Shown here: positions 32,602 to 44,439 of the stretch, piece by piece
Position numbering within the stretch: position 1 is the first letter of the stretch
How the letters are laid out: each line of letters begins with the position of its first letter
Assembly (NCBI GenBank): GCA_963969345.1
Contig: OZ017767.1
Coordinates: 10,236,471 to 10,300,470 of the forward strand
DNA length: 64,000 nucleotides
Direction: 5' to 3'
From: Turbatrix aceti
Lineage: Eukaryota > Nematoda > Chromadorea > Rhabditida > Panagrolaimidae
Program-made: the position numbers and the translations under genes
Notes under the pieces: model-generated
The model's database searches: none
Told to the model about the DNA's origin: nothing
The model's input: the letters and a program-made list of their open reading frames with translations, nothing else

Positions 32602-33423
32602 ATGTCACCCCCTGCACCGTCTGTTGTTCCCAACCGATTTGCCGGAAAAGTCGTAATTGTTACCGGATCGTCAAGCGGAATCGGTCAAGCTACAGCCGTC
32701 CGTTTTGCCCAAGAAGGCGCCTATGTGACTATTCATGGCCGATCCGCCGCAGGCCTGACAGAAACCCGGAAACTGATCTTAGCAACCGGAGCTCCGGCTG
32801 ACAGAATCCTCGTCGTGACTGGAACTCTTGAAGACGAAGCCGTTCATTCCCGCTTGATCGACGAGACTGTAGCCAAATTTTGCAAACTCGACATTCTGGT
32901 CAACAACGCTGGATTCGCACAAAAACCAGGCAGTTCTGATACTTTTTCTCTGGAAGCGTTTGACGCAATGTTCACCGTAAATGTCCGCGCAGTCTACCAC
33001 CTCATCCAGTTAGCCGCTCCCCATCTCGTCAAAACTCATGGCAACATTGTCAACATCGGATCTTCGGTTTCAAAAACCGTGAGCACAAATAGCATTGCCT
33101 ACAGTGTGTCTAAGGCTGCTCTTGATCACATTACTCGAAACTTTGCCGTTCTGCTAGGGCCCCAGGGAGTTCGTGTGAATTCTGTAAATCCCGGTATCAC
33201 GCGAACAAAGTTTGCGGATCGTGCTGGATTTCCACAGGGAGTACGAGATGCTCTCTACACTGGGCCCCTGGCAAAGGCACTGGTTCCTCTTGGTCGATCG
33301 GCGTCTTCCAACGAACAGGCAGAAGTTATCCTGTTCACGGCTTCTAACGCTGCCAGCTACGTGAACGGCAACATCATATTCGCTGACGGTGGACTCGTTT
33401 TGCAGCCTGCTGGAGGGAATTGA
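32602..33423 (+). CDS. Short-chain dehydrogenase/reductase, intronless
   Basis: Single exon, 273 residues. Classical SDR features are complete: cofactor motif TGSSSGIG (residues 21-28), NNAG (101-104), N127, catalytic S154, Y167 and K171, a PG motif after the active site (VNSVNPGITRT), and the C-terminal YVNGNIIFADGG. R47 after the second beta strand suggests NADPH preference. The substrate cannot be told from sequence. The frame stays open 21 bp upstream but the first ATG is at 32602. AATAAA follows at 33482. It is the only gene of this length here without introns, and its base composition is more balanced than its surroundings; it abuts a foldback element, so a retrocopy or an acquired gene is possible. 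Confidence 0.9.
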   Translation: MSPPAPSVVPNRFAGKVVIVTGSSSGIGQATAVRFAQEGAYVTIHGRSAAGLTETRKLILATGAPADRILVVTGTLEDEAVHSRLIDETVAKFCKLDILVNNAGFAQKPGSSDTFSLEAFDAMFTVNVRAVYHLIQLAAPHLVKTHGNIVNIGSSVSKTVSTNSIAYSVSKAALDHITRNFAVLLGPQGVRVNSVNPGITRTKFADRAGFPQGVRDALYTGPLAKALVPLGRSASSNEQAEVILFTASNAASYVNGNIIFADGGLVLQPAGGN

Positions 33424-33529
33424 AACCAAACGGTGGTGCAGAAATAATGTTGATGTCCTCCTTTCTGTTTTTAAATCACTAAATAAAAGGCAACGTTTTC
33501 TGGTTGCACCCCACTCCAGCGTACTCACA

Positions 33530-33960
33530 AAAAACAGTGTATAGAATTTAATACACTGACGTATTAATAATGAAAAAAAAATGTATACATTGAGTGCTCA
33601 ATACAGCGATGTATAGTTCAGCCGAACTATACATTTTTTCGTATCACAAATAATACCTTGCTTGTATTAAAAAATGAACGAAAATGAATAGCATTCGGCT
33701 TGGCAAAGCGCGTCGAATGCGTTTTGCTTGCAGCTGCTTTTTAGGCCACCGTCCCCTCGTTGTTGTTCCACGGTATTCGTTTTAGACATAATTTATTTCA
33801 GTTATTAACACAATCATATAAAAACAAGAAAATATAAAACAACCCGAAGCAAAAAAAAAATGAGGACAACGCGTCTTCTTCTTGAATATCGCGTCGGTTG
33901 CGACAGCTTGTCTTTTCTTGGAAGATCGCCGGGAACCTGACCTCGACTTCGAAGTTAATT
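33530..33960. repeat. TACATT/AATGTA-rich repeat, left block
   Basis: Dense in TACATT, AATGTA and GTATTAATA motifs (33540-33670); a similar inverse block lies at 34640-34795. Together they may be the ends of an element of about 1.25 kb that encloses the small gene at 33967-34505, but no clean terminal repeat or target duplication could be set. Confidence 0.3.
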
Positions 33961-33966
33961 TGTTTT

Positions 33967-34505
33967 TCAATCACATTGAGGCTTGAAGTTGTTTGATTGC
34001 AGCCGCTTTACCTAAAAATGTGAACATAATTTTGGTCTTTGAGTTTTTTCTGAAACTTACAGACAGTGTGAAGCGAAGCACATATGCGTTGTTGAAGCGC
34101 AATTTTATGTTACCTGCTGCATGCTGAAAACAACATTTAAGCTCAAAAATTATCTCTATTTAAAAATTTGATGCCAAATGAATTTCAACCCCCTTTATTA
34201 CCATTTTCTGCGATTGTGAGGCCAATCAAGGCACCCCAGCTATCGACATCATTGCAACTCTATCTAACAATTCGCAAAAACTTAGATCACAATCGCACAA
34301 AAAGGTAAAAAGTGGGTGAAACTTGTTTGGCTTTATAAAAAGGGCATGAAAACAAACAGAAAATTTTGTAAATGTTAAAAACATACCAAAGTCGACAGCA
34401 GGTTAGCTCCATAGGTTGCATTCGTTTTGGGAAAGTTGCCGAAGTAGTTTGAAATAGAAACGCGAAAAGTCACGCAAAAAGAAACAACAATTAGAGAATG
34501 CGTGT
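33967..34505 (-). CDS. Unknown small multi-exon gene (partial model)
   Basis: Four minus-strand segments fit GT-AG rules and keep one frame: up to 34387 (reading FCVTFRVSISNYFGNFPK and ANLLSTL), 34259-34202 (SCNDVDSWGALIGLTIAEN), 34113-34061 (GNIKLRFNNAYVLRFTLS) and 34011-33967 (VKRLQSNNFKPQCD, stop). Phases agree at all three joins. The 5' end is unresolved: the first segment opens after an in-frame TGA near 34509, has no Met and a hydrophobic start, so an upstream exon is probable. I recognise no family. It lies between two TACATT-rich blocks and could belong to a mobile element. Confidence 0.4.
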
Positions 34506-34639
34506 GTCAAAAAAAACAACAGACAAAAAAACGACGCTATCCAAATTTCTATTTGGCGAGCAATTGCAGCGAGTCGATCGTAGCATTCGCTTTGAGACTC
34601 CGCTAAACAAGAAAATTACCCGAGCTCGGGTGTGTGAAA

Positions 34640-36880
34640 TATAGAAATGTATTGAAATATATACATTTTCGTGTTTGAATAAAAATACATTTTTTTGTAT
34701 TGATAAAAATACGTTTTTTTTGTTTTCATACGTCTAATGTATTAGTTTCGATACAGAAATGTATTCAGCACACTTATACATCAATGTATTATTTTTATTT
34801 TTTTGTGAGTATTCAAAATTTGAGGATGCAACCGCTGATTGCATACCTTTTACCTCCTCAGGTGTTCATACGTTATGCAGCATGGATATCAGCGAGCTAG
34901 GTATGTCATCATCGAGAGGTATATTTTTAGCGTTGTTACCCCACGGAATGTTCGCATTTCTCAAATCATACGCGTTTCGCCATTTGTTTGTGCGACCCGG
35001 AGTACGCCAGTCGACGAGAGAAATAGTGGTAACATATACTACACGTGCGCCTGTTTTATCGCTAGTTCAGCATTTTTTTGAACCTTTGGACGCTTTTTTT
35101 TTAGAAAAAAACGCACTCCATATTGATTTGCACAATACAGAGTCGTTTTTCTTTTGAGTAATGCTTGTGGATAATTTATCATCTCTCTTTTTTGCATACC
35201 AAAGAATAGTCAAGCGACCCAGTGTTTTTTGCTTCCTGTTTTAAAAAATGTTCAAAGAAGGATTTCAAGAAAAAAAATTAAATGGACGGCATTGCCGTTG
35301 GTACACATCTGGATGATGCCGGAACAAGTACAAGAAACAACAAAGAAAGGATTTATTGAGTATAATTTGTCATTTGAAAATGCAACCAGCCGGCTGTCAA
35401 ACATCTTTTGTTGTTGTTTATACAGAAATAAATTGAGCCCTATTCATTGCAATGAATTTATCGTTTATTATCGTATACATAAATTGTACACTGAGATATT
35501 TAGAAGCATACAAAGTGACACGTTATCAAGCTTTTTTTATAATCTGATGAATGACTCGGTCGACGACTGTCTTGCTCTTGTCTTGTGCTATGTATTTCCC
35601 TTGCCGCAGGCACCAAAAACAAACAGTGTCACTGCACTTTAGTATGTGAAGTGCGACGGATTATTCAATTTTTGTTTTTCCTTCAAGCTTTGTTTAAAAA
35701 ATGAACGTTTGTTGTACGTTGTTGGATCATTTTCAGTTTTTGTATTTTTTGCTGTCTTTTGATTGTAATTTTTTTTGAACAAGAATCTTGAAAACTTTTA
35801 AAAAATTTAAAGTTGTATACAAAAATGAAACTGCATTTTCTTATGCATACCTCAAAATATTTATGTATATTTGATGCGTTGGGCCCAAAACAAATTGTGA
35901 CATTTATTTGTATTTTTTCAATTTAAAAAACACAATTTTTCGGGTACCCGAAATCTGGTCAGTTCGGGTCCGGTTTTCGGCTACGGCATCCGAAAAAATA
36001 CTACTTCTGCAAAATGTTTGTCACACTGCGCATAACATTTTATAATCCTTATACACGTATTTGCGTAAAAAAATTATGAGACATAAAAAATTATGGATTA
36101 TGTTTAGTCACTGTTAGGATTTGACTGCCTAATAAATGACATTTCCGGAAGTTGGCCGGCACCTGCTATTTATTAGGTCTGATGTATTCGTTATTTTAGA
36201 TATGTACTTAAATTTTTTTCTTTCAAGTGGTCAGATTTTTGTCAATTACAAAACAAAAAAGGAAATAGTCGTTGTTATTGTGTTACTTCAAGCACTTGCT
36301 AGTCGTGCATAAAAGTTATATTTGCACTTAAAATTGTTTCCATAATTTATTTAATTTCCGTTCGTTGACCAAAATAAAAGTTTGACCATAAAAATATCAA
36401 TATTTTCATTCTGTTGGACATTTTTTTTTGAATTTTGTAATTACAAGAAAAATTGTTTTTTTTTGTAAACTTAAAAAATGTAAACAAAGTAAAAATAGTT
36501 TCACACTTCGAGCGCGACCTTACATACCTGTGAATAAATAATAGTGACTCACAACGGGTGTACTACTTTGTCAAACATCGTGTACTATCATAATTTCCTC
36601 CGTGATTTCCAGAAAAGTATGTACTACGTGAGTCAAAACAGGTTAACAATTGTCAACGATACCCTTGAGCGACGCATTATTGCGTGAATCAACGGCAACG
36701 AAGGAACAGAACAACAAGAAGGAAAAAAACTGTTTGCGCACAGCCACTCATGCCTGACACCGCCACGACGACAGCTATCGCCTCCGCCGCAGTCGCCGCC
36801 GTCGTCACCATCCAACCCAACCAGTAGCAACTACGACACCTTGCGAGTCCAATCATCTATCCACCTGTCTGTATCAGCAA
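34640..36880. other. Gene-poor region upstream of the Ly6-like gene
   Basis: Right TACATT/AATGTA block to 34795, then mixed-composition DNA with two overlapping open frames (34759-35157, 34839-35081) that lack splice context. GGGTACCCGAAATC and TCGGGTCCGG at 35940-35975 belong to a self-complementary repeat also seen at 51970-52100 and 61670-61745. Otherwise no gene is seen. Confidence 0.4.
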
Positions 36881-36882
36881 GA

Positions 36883-38139
36883 ATGAAAACAAATTTAATT
36901 TTTGCCGTGTTTTTCATACTGGTTTCAACGGCAACACCGGCGACCGGTGTTGAGTGCTATCTCGAGCGATCGACGCTCGATCAAATGCCGTTCTGGCAGC
37001 GCAAGTGTCATCGACCCCTCGATTGGATGAACAAAATGCCGGCTGAAAATTGCCTTAAGCTCGTCAAGAATGGTTTTGTTGAACGCAATTGTGATCCGGA
37101 ATTTTATTGTACGGTGAGTGGGTGTTCACGTTTTACAAAACTATAATAAAAAATGATTTTTAAATTTAAAATATGGATTTTGTATTAAAAACAGGCCAAA
37201 TTTTGATCAATCTTATCAGGATCGTACAAATTGAGGCTCGTCACAGGCTCACTCGTTTTGCAAAAAAATAATTATTTTGGGTAAAAATCCTATCGAAAAA
37301 AACATTTCTTTACAAAAAATATGCACAAATGCATTATCAAAAGACAATAGCTATCGAAATTTAGGCGTTTTTTTATTAAAAAATACTAAATTATATTTAA
37401 AAAAACCTTTAATCTTGATGCAATAGCCAGGATTTTTTTTTGATGCAGAAAACAAAGTTTAAAAAATATTTTTTATACCAATAAATCTGTCTTCTTATCA
37501 ATCTCGGAAAATCGTACATATTTTTTTTTATTTTACAATATTTGATCATCTACAATTTTTTTACGATAGTTTTTCTTGGTACGGGCCAAGTTTTCATGAT
37601 CATAGGATCAAGCGAACAACGATGCCTGTAACCCAAAATGTCGTCATTTGAGTCAGTTCCGCATGTAAATCTTTTGCTAAAACCGAGAACAAAAAATGAA
37701 AACATAAAGACCACGAGCACTCTTATGTTGATGTAAAAAAAAACAAGAGCTGAGCAAACAGATCAAAATAAAAAGTGCAAACAAATATGATACTGTTTGA
37801 AAGTTTCGAAATTCGCTGTTTATATTTATGAAAATTACAAAAAAATCAGCTTGAAATTCATAATTTGTTTTCAAAATTTTTAGATAATTTGAAATAAAAA
37901 ACGTGTTATTGACTTCGAATTACCAAAAAAATGTTTTACTTTTTTTTAATATTTAAAACTTACAGCGCTTCCATATCCGAAATCGCTGCGTACGGGATCT
38001 CATTGGAGAAGGCAGCGAAATCTGCTGCTGTGATCGTAACTTCTGTAACGCCGCTCCTCGATCACTGCCAACTATGCTGCACTCTCCGTTATGGCTAGCT
38101 CTTGTATTAACAGCCGGTATCTTTGTTTTTACACTTTGA
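36883..38139 (+). CDS. Ly6/three-finger-like, probably GPI-anchored protein
   Basis: Two exons, 36883-37113 and 37966-38139 (134 residues), joined in phase 0 by an 852 bp intron. A signal peptide (NLIFAVFFILVSTATPATG) precedes a Cys-rich body that ends in CCCDRNFCN, the C-terminal CC-x4-CN signature of Ly6/uPAR folds. The last 20 residues are hydrophobic (PLWLALVLTAGIFVFTL) with no charged tail, typical of a GPI-attachment signal. Ten or more cysteines fit a single three-finger domain. Nematode relatives include neuronal GPI-anchored proteins of the ODR-2/HOT type, but I cannot assign an orthologue. The 3' flank (38163-38215) recurs inverted at 42225-42290. Confidence 0.7.
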
Positions 38140-38920
38140 CGATGTTCATCAGTGTTCATAAAACAAATTCGTCCCAATAAATTGTGTCTAACCCGTTCAC
38201 GGATATTTATTTATTCAATTCATTTCATTTCAGCGGAAAAAGAGGAGGGGTTATCACGTTTAGGACGACACAAACGGTGTGCAAATAAGTAATTTGGTGA
38301 ATCATCAAAGGCTTGCGCTGCACGCATACATGCAAAAACTGACGGACGATACATAAACACAAAAGGTTGGATCAAAGAAGATGATGATGAAAGAATGCCT
38401 ACTGTTTTGGTATAAAAGTGAGAAAAAAATACTACATTCAGGTGACATCACCATGTAGTGTCACGGTCTTCGATTTTTTACTACATAAAACTTTTACTTA
38501 ATTTTTGTTTCGATTTTGGTTGTTATTGAAGTAAAAATTAAAGTAAAAAATACAATTAAGAAACTAGTGTTAACCGTAGTTTTTTTCGCTTGCATGAACA
38601 TTTTGATAATTTTGTTCGAAAAATCAAACAAGAGCGAACATTTTTGACTGTGTTCGCGAACAAATTATTTTTTATCATTTGTGCAAAATTTTATTTTCCG
38701 GGTAGAAAGCCGTAAAATAGAGTAATCTGAGTTTTCTTGTTTTAGTTTTTTTTGTTCAAAAAATATAATTTTAAATTTGTTCGCAGAAAACAAAAAATCC
38801 ATAAATGTTTTGTTGTCTACTATTATGTTTTTGAGTGTTTGAACCTCTTTGGTTCCCGCCTAGTGCATTTCACCTTCCGAGCCTAATTTCACCCTCTGAA
38901 GACATATTTTTCAGTTTCCA
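38140..38920. other. Region upstream of receptor-like gene A
   Basis: A/T-rich, no exon found. Unlike genes B to E, no TATAAATA box is found close before gene A. A TTTTTCAG acceptor at 38911-38912 precedes its ATG, so its promoter may lie farther upstream. Confidence 0.45.
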
Positions 38921-38927
38921 AAAAAAA

Positions 38928-41616
38928 ATGGACAACACATCAATAACACTCTCAGAAATCAGCAGTAACCAGAGTAACGTAATAAATCCTGAAAGCAATG
39001 AAATATTTGTGTCAACCAAACGCTTCAATCAAGTAAAAAGAAACATTTGGGGTCCCTTTTTGTTCATCGTTTACCTCACCGGTCAACTCACCCCCATAAA
39101 TACTTCCAACGCCTCACGATTCAAGATTGTTCTGCACATTTTACCGAATATTCTGTCCACTCTGATCCTGTTAGCAAGAGGCATCTACGTGTTCATACTC
39201 ATGATGAATGCCGCATCGATGTCCATAAACTGGACGTATACTAATGTTCTATTTTTCATGGCACTCCATGGATTTGTATCGTCAATGATTTTGATGAAGT
39301 TTAAATTTGAAAATTTTGTTAACAAGACCACCCAATTGCTAATCAAGGCTGCGCGTGATGAAGTTTGTCTTTTTTTGGGGTTTTGAATGGAAATTTTATT
39401 TTTTTTGCAGGTTACGATTTCGTCATCCTGCTTTAATGTGCAACTGATTAAATCATGTCTATCATGGACAATCATGCTAGCAGGACCCGTGGTCTATTGC
39501 GTGGACAACTACGTTTTGTACGATGAATACCTAATTGGTCCGGCGCTCAGCGGACACACAAAGGATATACAAGCTTTTCGCGCGTCAATGTTTCAACGAC
39601 GTTTTTTGCTGCCCCTGGATACGATAATAATATTGTGAGGAGCGATCATCTCGGCATCAGCGTTGTTTATGTACATATAACGCGCCGCGTTTAATTTTTT
39701 TTCACGAAAATGGAATTTTGAAAAAAACCCGAAAAAATGAACATAAACAACGAAAAAACCGTGATCGCAAAAACTTGGACATCCTAAATACGTAAATATG
39801 CATGCCTTGAATTTTTTGACACTTAATGATCATTAAGCCTTCGTTTCTTAGACAATTAACGCACTCTATTTGTTTTCAAAATTTGAATTTCACTGATTTT
39901 TTTGAGGTTGAGCCCGCGTGAAAGGCGTGTTCATTTCATGAACTCATGAAAAGCACAAACGGGCCGTTTTCTGAATTCATGAAAAGCACAGTCGATTGTG
40001 AGTGTTCAAATCACGCGCGCATTAGTTTGTGTTTTTACAGTAAAATATAGGTGCCATTTATTTTTCAGTGTTCACAACAATGATATCGAAAAAAGTGACA
40101 AAAATCAACTGCAATGTAAAGAGAAACTTTATTCATGACTTGATTACGGCATCACATTTCATCATCAAAACGTAGCTGAAAACGTATCTAAAGGATGCCA
40201 TTTTATTTAGCCTGAAACGTGTCATAAAAGTCATCGATTCGTTGAGAAAAAAAAGTGAGCAAGCCGTGGTAGACATGATATCCGGTAACACTGACAGCAT
40301 TCTAACGAACAAAAGTTCAAAACGCGTTACCGTTTTTGATGTAAATTTTTTTCTATAAGTGTTAGTCAGAAATGTTGTCACATCAGTGTCACTTGACATT
40401 GCTTCTCCTTCACCGATTTTATCTCGTCAAAACATGAATCTCTTGGTTCGTTGCAAGTTCAAGCAGTATGATAGTTAATGGCATAGCTTTTTTATGCACG
40501 AAACATGAATTTATTGTGGCATAATTCAAGCTTGATCATTGGTGATGAAATGTGATGCCGTAATCAAGTCATGAATAAAGTTTCTCTCTACATTGCAGTT
40601 GATTTTTGTCACCCTTTTTTCGATATCATTGTTGTGAACATTGAAAAATAAATGGCACCTATTTTTTACAGCAAAAAACACAAACTTAACGCGCGTGATT
40701 TCAACACTCACGATCGACTGTGCTTTTCATGAATTCAGAAAACGGCCCGTTTGTGCTTCTCATGAGTTCATGAAATGAACACGCCTTTCACGACAATGAA
40801 ACCCATTGGAGTTTCATTATCATTAATTATCATTAATTTGCTTGCCCAAAAATCAGAGACCCATGCATATTTGTGCTTTTAGATGTTCGTTTTTTTGCGA
40901 CAGCGGAATTTGCAAATATCAATTGTATCATTTTTTTGAGTCAGTTAAAAAATTGCGTTTTTGAGGAAAATTTTTAAACGCGGCGCGTTATATGTGCAAA
41001 CAGGGCGATGGTTACTGAATATGAGGCTTTCAACAAAAAGTTGGGAAAACTCATCGAAAGTGGACAAATTTTGGTTTGTCAAAAACTTTTTTAAGACGCT
41101 ACAGTACCGTTTTTTTTTCAGAAATACGAAATAGCAAAACAAGTTGAATACCAGACAATAGATTTTCTTAAACTCGCCAATCACATTACAAACAACTGCG
41201 CCGGCCTACTTTCGATCACCTTCATGATGTCAGTTTTTATGCAGCTCTGTTCACAGTTTGCACTCAAAGAGTTTTCCGCCTACCTCAAATTCGGCTATGC
41301 AACATTTGCAGTTTGGGCCATATTATCGACATTCATGCTTATCATATCCGTACTGCGGCCTGCTTTGCTCTATAAGATGTCGAGGGATACGCTAGACATG
41401 CTCTACCTTGATCATGGAATTTGGAGAGAATGTGCCGATGAAAGAATCCGAGATATAATACGTGATACGATAGATCGCATCGAGAAAATCGACTATGCCA
41501 ACAAAACGATGACCAGCGCTAAAAGTGCAAGTTCATTGTTTAACCTTATTTTGATCATAGTTCCCTTTTTTGTTATCATTCTGACAGCTTATACGTCAAA
41601 ACCTGAGAACTTATAA
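38928..41616 (+). pseudogene. Receptor-like gene A: stop codon and transposon in exon 2
   Basis: Segments 38928-39362 (exon 1), 39411-39677 plus 40993-41073 (exon 2, interrupted) and 41122-41616 (exon 3). Two separate lesions are visible. TGG of the paralogues (MWG) is TGA at 39636-39638, and a 1,313 bp element (39678-40990) sits within a Tyr-Ile-Cys stretch. Removing the element and one TA gives exactly 348 nt for exon 2, the length found in all four paralogues. Exon 3 and exon 1 remain open. The donors are unusual (GTTTGT). A functional full-length product is not expected; a truncated protein of about 220 residues with the first membrane segments is possible. Confidence 0.88.
39678..40990. 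mobile_element. TA-flanked inverted-repeat transposon in gene A
   Basis: Ends are TAACGCGCCGCGTTTAA and its reverse complement, flanked by TA on each side (39676-39677, 40991-40992), as in Tc1/mariner-type insertions. The outer 480 bp on each side form long inverted arms (for example CATGAACTCATGAAAAGCAC near 39940 and its inverse near 40760). The centre (40160-40540) carries no recognisable transposase, so this is a non-autonomous foldback element. Confidence 0.85.
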
Positions 41617-41837
41617 AATACTAACACAGTTGCCTAATGGATGATTCCGTATCAGACTGACCAAAATCAGACTTTTTGGAAAACTAAAAAATTTGAGTCA
41701 GAATTTCCAACTGCCTGATTTCCAGAATCCAGAAGCTGAAGAATCTGATATAGTTTATCTTACAACTTCATCAAATATTTTGTTGATTTTAAGTTTAAAA
41801 AATTCTAACATTACTGCTAACCACGGCTACACGTGAC

Positions 41838-42082
41838 TAGTGTTTATCTGATATCATGTTGAGCCTGGATATCAGGGTCTGATACTAACGCTGATATCAG
41901 GATCATATCTGTCAGGCAAGAATTTAAACTATCAACATGGTATAATGATGGCACAACCGTAATTATCAGGCTGATATCAGGTCAGATATCGTGATATCAT
42001 GCATGATATCGCAATATCAGGCGTGCATCCTGATATCAGTATTAGATCATGATACCAAAAAATGTGTATCAGATAAACACTA
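41838..42082. mobile_element. Short MITE rich in GATATC palindromes
   Basis: Terminal inverted repeats TAGTGTTTATCTGATA (41838) and its complement ending at 42082. The 245 bp interior repeats GATATCAGG/CTGATATC in both orientations, giving a largely self-complementary element. TA at both ends could be the target duplication. Confidence 0.7.
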
Positions 42083-42975
42083 CAAGTGACGATGTTTTTC
42101 CTGGGATTTTCAAATTGTTTGTGTACACATGACATACAAGCCATTGATAAATTTTAAAACCACTATTTGCACATCGTTTTTCATTTGTCCTAGTGACCTC
42201 TCCTTTTTTTTGATACTAAAATGATTCAAACAAATAAATATCCGTGAACGGTTTAGACACAATTTATTGTGACAAATTTGTTGTGCGAACAAATGTTGCA
42301 TGAATTTAAATATTGAAAAAATCCGATATATCACCCGAAATACAATAGATCACATTGATGCATAAGATCGACTACGTCAACAAAACGATGACCGTAATGA
42401 TAACAAAAAGAGAAAAATGAATCTTAATTTCCTTTTTTGTTATCATTTTTGCGATATCCAGGTTTTCTAAATTGACGAGACTGGTATCAACTCATGGAAT
42501 AAACATATTGACGCTAAATGGGATAGTTCATTCACTCATCGCATAAATCCAATAGACAATTGATCAACTGAAACAAAAAAAAATACCTAGCCATAACAAA
42601 AAAAACTCAATCGGGTGATGAACGTTTAATTCAATCATGAATCCCCCGTTCGTTCTATGCGTGGATAAGCTCGGTTATGTCCAACCATTTGTGCTCATTT
42701 GCGCTAAGTTTGCTCTTAACTTGTGATAACGTGACACCACTTTAGTGCCCCCAGTTATTTTATTGCCGGGATCGGGTTGGGTCGGCCCGCTATGATAAAT
42801 TTCCCGCCACTCATTTTTTTGTGTGCACTGAAGAGGGAGGGATTAATATGACATTAGCACGCAGCAATGGGCAAATATTTGCAGAATGAGGCTACAACGT
42901 GGACCTCGTGTAGCGTACATAATACGCTCAGCCTTGATCTATGAAATAAAGTACTTTTTACATGTCATTACACCG
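42083..42975. other. A-B spacer of the receptor array
   Basis: Holds the inverted copy of the Ly6-like 3' flank (42225-42290: AAATAAATATCCGTGAACGG). From 42650 on, it is homologous to the region upstream of gene C (GCTCTTAACTTGTGA, then GTGTAGCG). Confidence 0.5.
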
Positions 42976-42980
42976 ACTGA

Positions 42981-42988
42981 TATAAATA
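42981..42988 (+). promoter_or_regulatory. TATA box of receptor-like gene B
   Basis: TATAAATA about 100 bp before the ATG. Shared context with genes C, D and E: GTGTAG-like motif about 70-100 bp upstream and a GTGAAAAGC/GTAAAAAGT-like block directly downstream. Confidence 0.6.
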
Positions 42989-43083
42989 CGTAAAAAGTAA
43001 AGTTGAACTTGAGTCAAGCTTTGCGGTTGATTGTCGGAAGCCGACATCGCTGCTACTCTCATTCTACTGTCAAAACACGCGAC

Positions 43084-44439
43084 ATGGATTCTCCGGTCTC
43101 CCTTGCAGAGAACGGACATGCTAGAAGCTTCAATAAAAGTAACAAAGTATCAATTGAACGCTTCCAGAAAGTGAAGAAGATGATATGGGGCCCCTTTCTG
43201 TTCATTGCTTATCTCACCGGTCAATTCATTCCCGCGGACACTAAAAATACTAGTCGATTTAAAATTTATCTACATCTGGTACCAAATCTTGTACCAACTC
43301 TAATCTTGCTTGCCAGAGCTATTTACACGTTTGTTCTAATGATGAGTGCAACTACACTATCAATCAACTGGACGTATTCCACTGTCCTGTTTTTCATGGC
43401 ACTGCACGGATTTTCATCTTCTGCAATCATTGCAGGGTTCAAGTTTAAAAATTATATTCAGAAAACCACAGAGCTGATAATCACGGCTACGCGCAATGAG
43501 GTATGTTATCATTTTGGGTTCATCAATAAAAAAATTTTCAGTTAACAATACCGACATCATACCTTGCTCCACGATGGTTGATATCGTACATCTCGTGGAC
43601 AATTATGCTAGCCGGGCCTGCTGTCTACTGCGTGGATAACTACGTGTTGTACGACGACTATGTAGTTAATCTCGAAAACAATGGATTCACAAGTGATATT
43701 CAGAGTTTTCGCAAATCAATGTTTCAACATCGTTTCTTGTTGCCTTTGGATACGGTAATAATTATGTGGGGCGCGGTTATCTCAGCGTGTGCGCTGTTCA
43801 TGTACGCATGTGCAAACACGGCTATGGTAACTGAATATGGGGTATTCAACAAGAAATTGAGAGAGCTTATCGATAACAAACAAATTTTGGTAAGTTGTCG
43901 GATGACAGAATTATTCTGGCTTTTTACTAACTGAATGTTTTCAGAAGTATGAAGTAGCAAGGGAAATCGAAAACCAGACAATAGACTTTTTGGAACTAGC
44001 AAATCACATCACTGACAGTAGCGCCGGGTTACTGTCCGTTACATTCATGATGTCAGTCTTCATGCAACTCTGCTCGCAGTTTGCTCTCAAAGAATTCACT
44101 GCTTACCTCAAATTTGGATTTGGAACATTTGGCGTTTGGGCCATGTTATCAACCATCATGCTTATCGTATCCGTACTACGACCGGCCGTGTTGTACACGA
44201 TGTCAAGGGATACGCTGGACATGCTTTACCTCGATCACGGAATTTGGAGAGAATGCCCAGATGAAAGGATCCGTGAAATCATGCGTGATACGATAGATCG
44301 CATTGAAAAGATTGACTACGCCAGCAAGACGATGACCAGTTCAAAGAGTGCAAGTGGAATTTTTAACATAATTTTGATAGTTGTTCCCTTTTTTGTGATA
44401 ATTCTATCAGCTTATACGTCAAAACCTGAAAATTTATAA
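43084..44439 (+). CDS. Multi-pass membrane receptor-like protein B
   Basis: Exons 43084-43500, 43542-43889 and 43945-44439 (419 residues). After a polar N-terminus come hydrophobic segments around FLFIAYLTGQF, LVPTLILLARAIYTFVLMM, TVLFFMALHG, WTIMLAGPAVYC, TVIIMWGAVISACALFMYA, VTFMMSVFMQLCSQF, VWAMLSTIMLIVSVLRPAVL and IFNIILIVVPFFVIILSAY: seven or eight membrane spans. A conserved charged loop (YLDHGIWRECPDERI) precedes the last span. ATG chosen at MDSPVSLAENG, equivalent to C (MDSSASIAENG); the TTG upstream is not a start. Layout and tandem amplification suit a chemoreceptor family, with gustatory-receptor-like and nematode SRR or DUF267 families as candidates, but no diagnostic motif is seen. 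Confidence 0.82.

Noticed and set aside
34759..35157. 132-codon plus-strand open frame
   Set aside because: Its start lies in a TACATT-rich repeat and a second overlapping frame is open; no family features.
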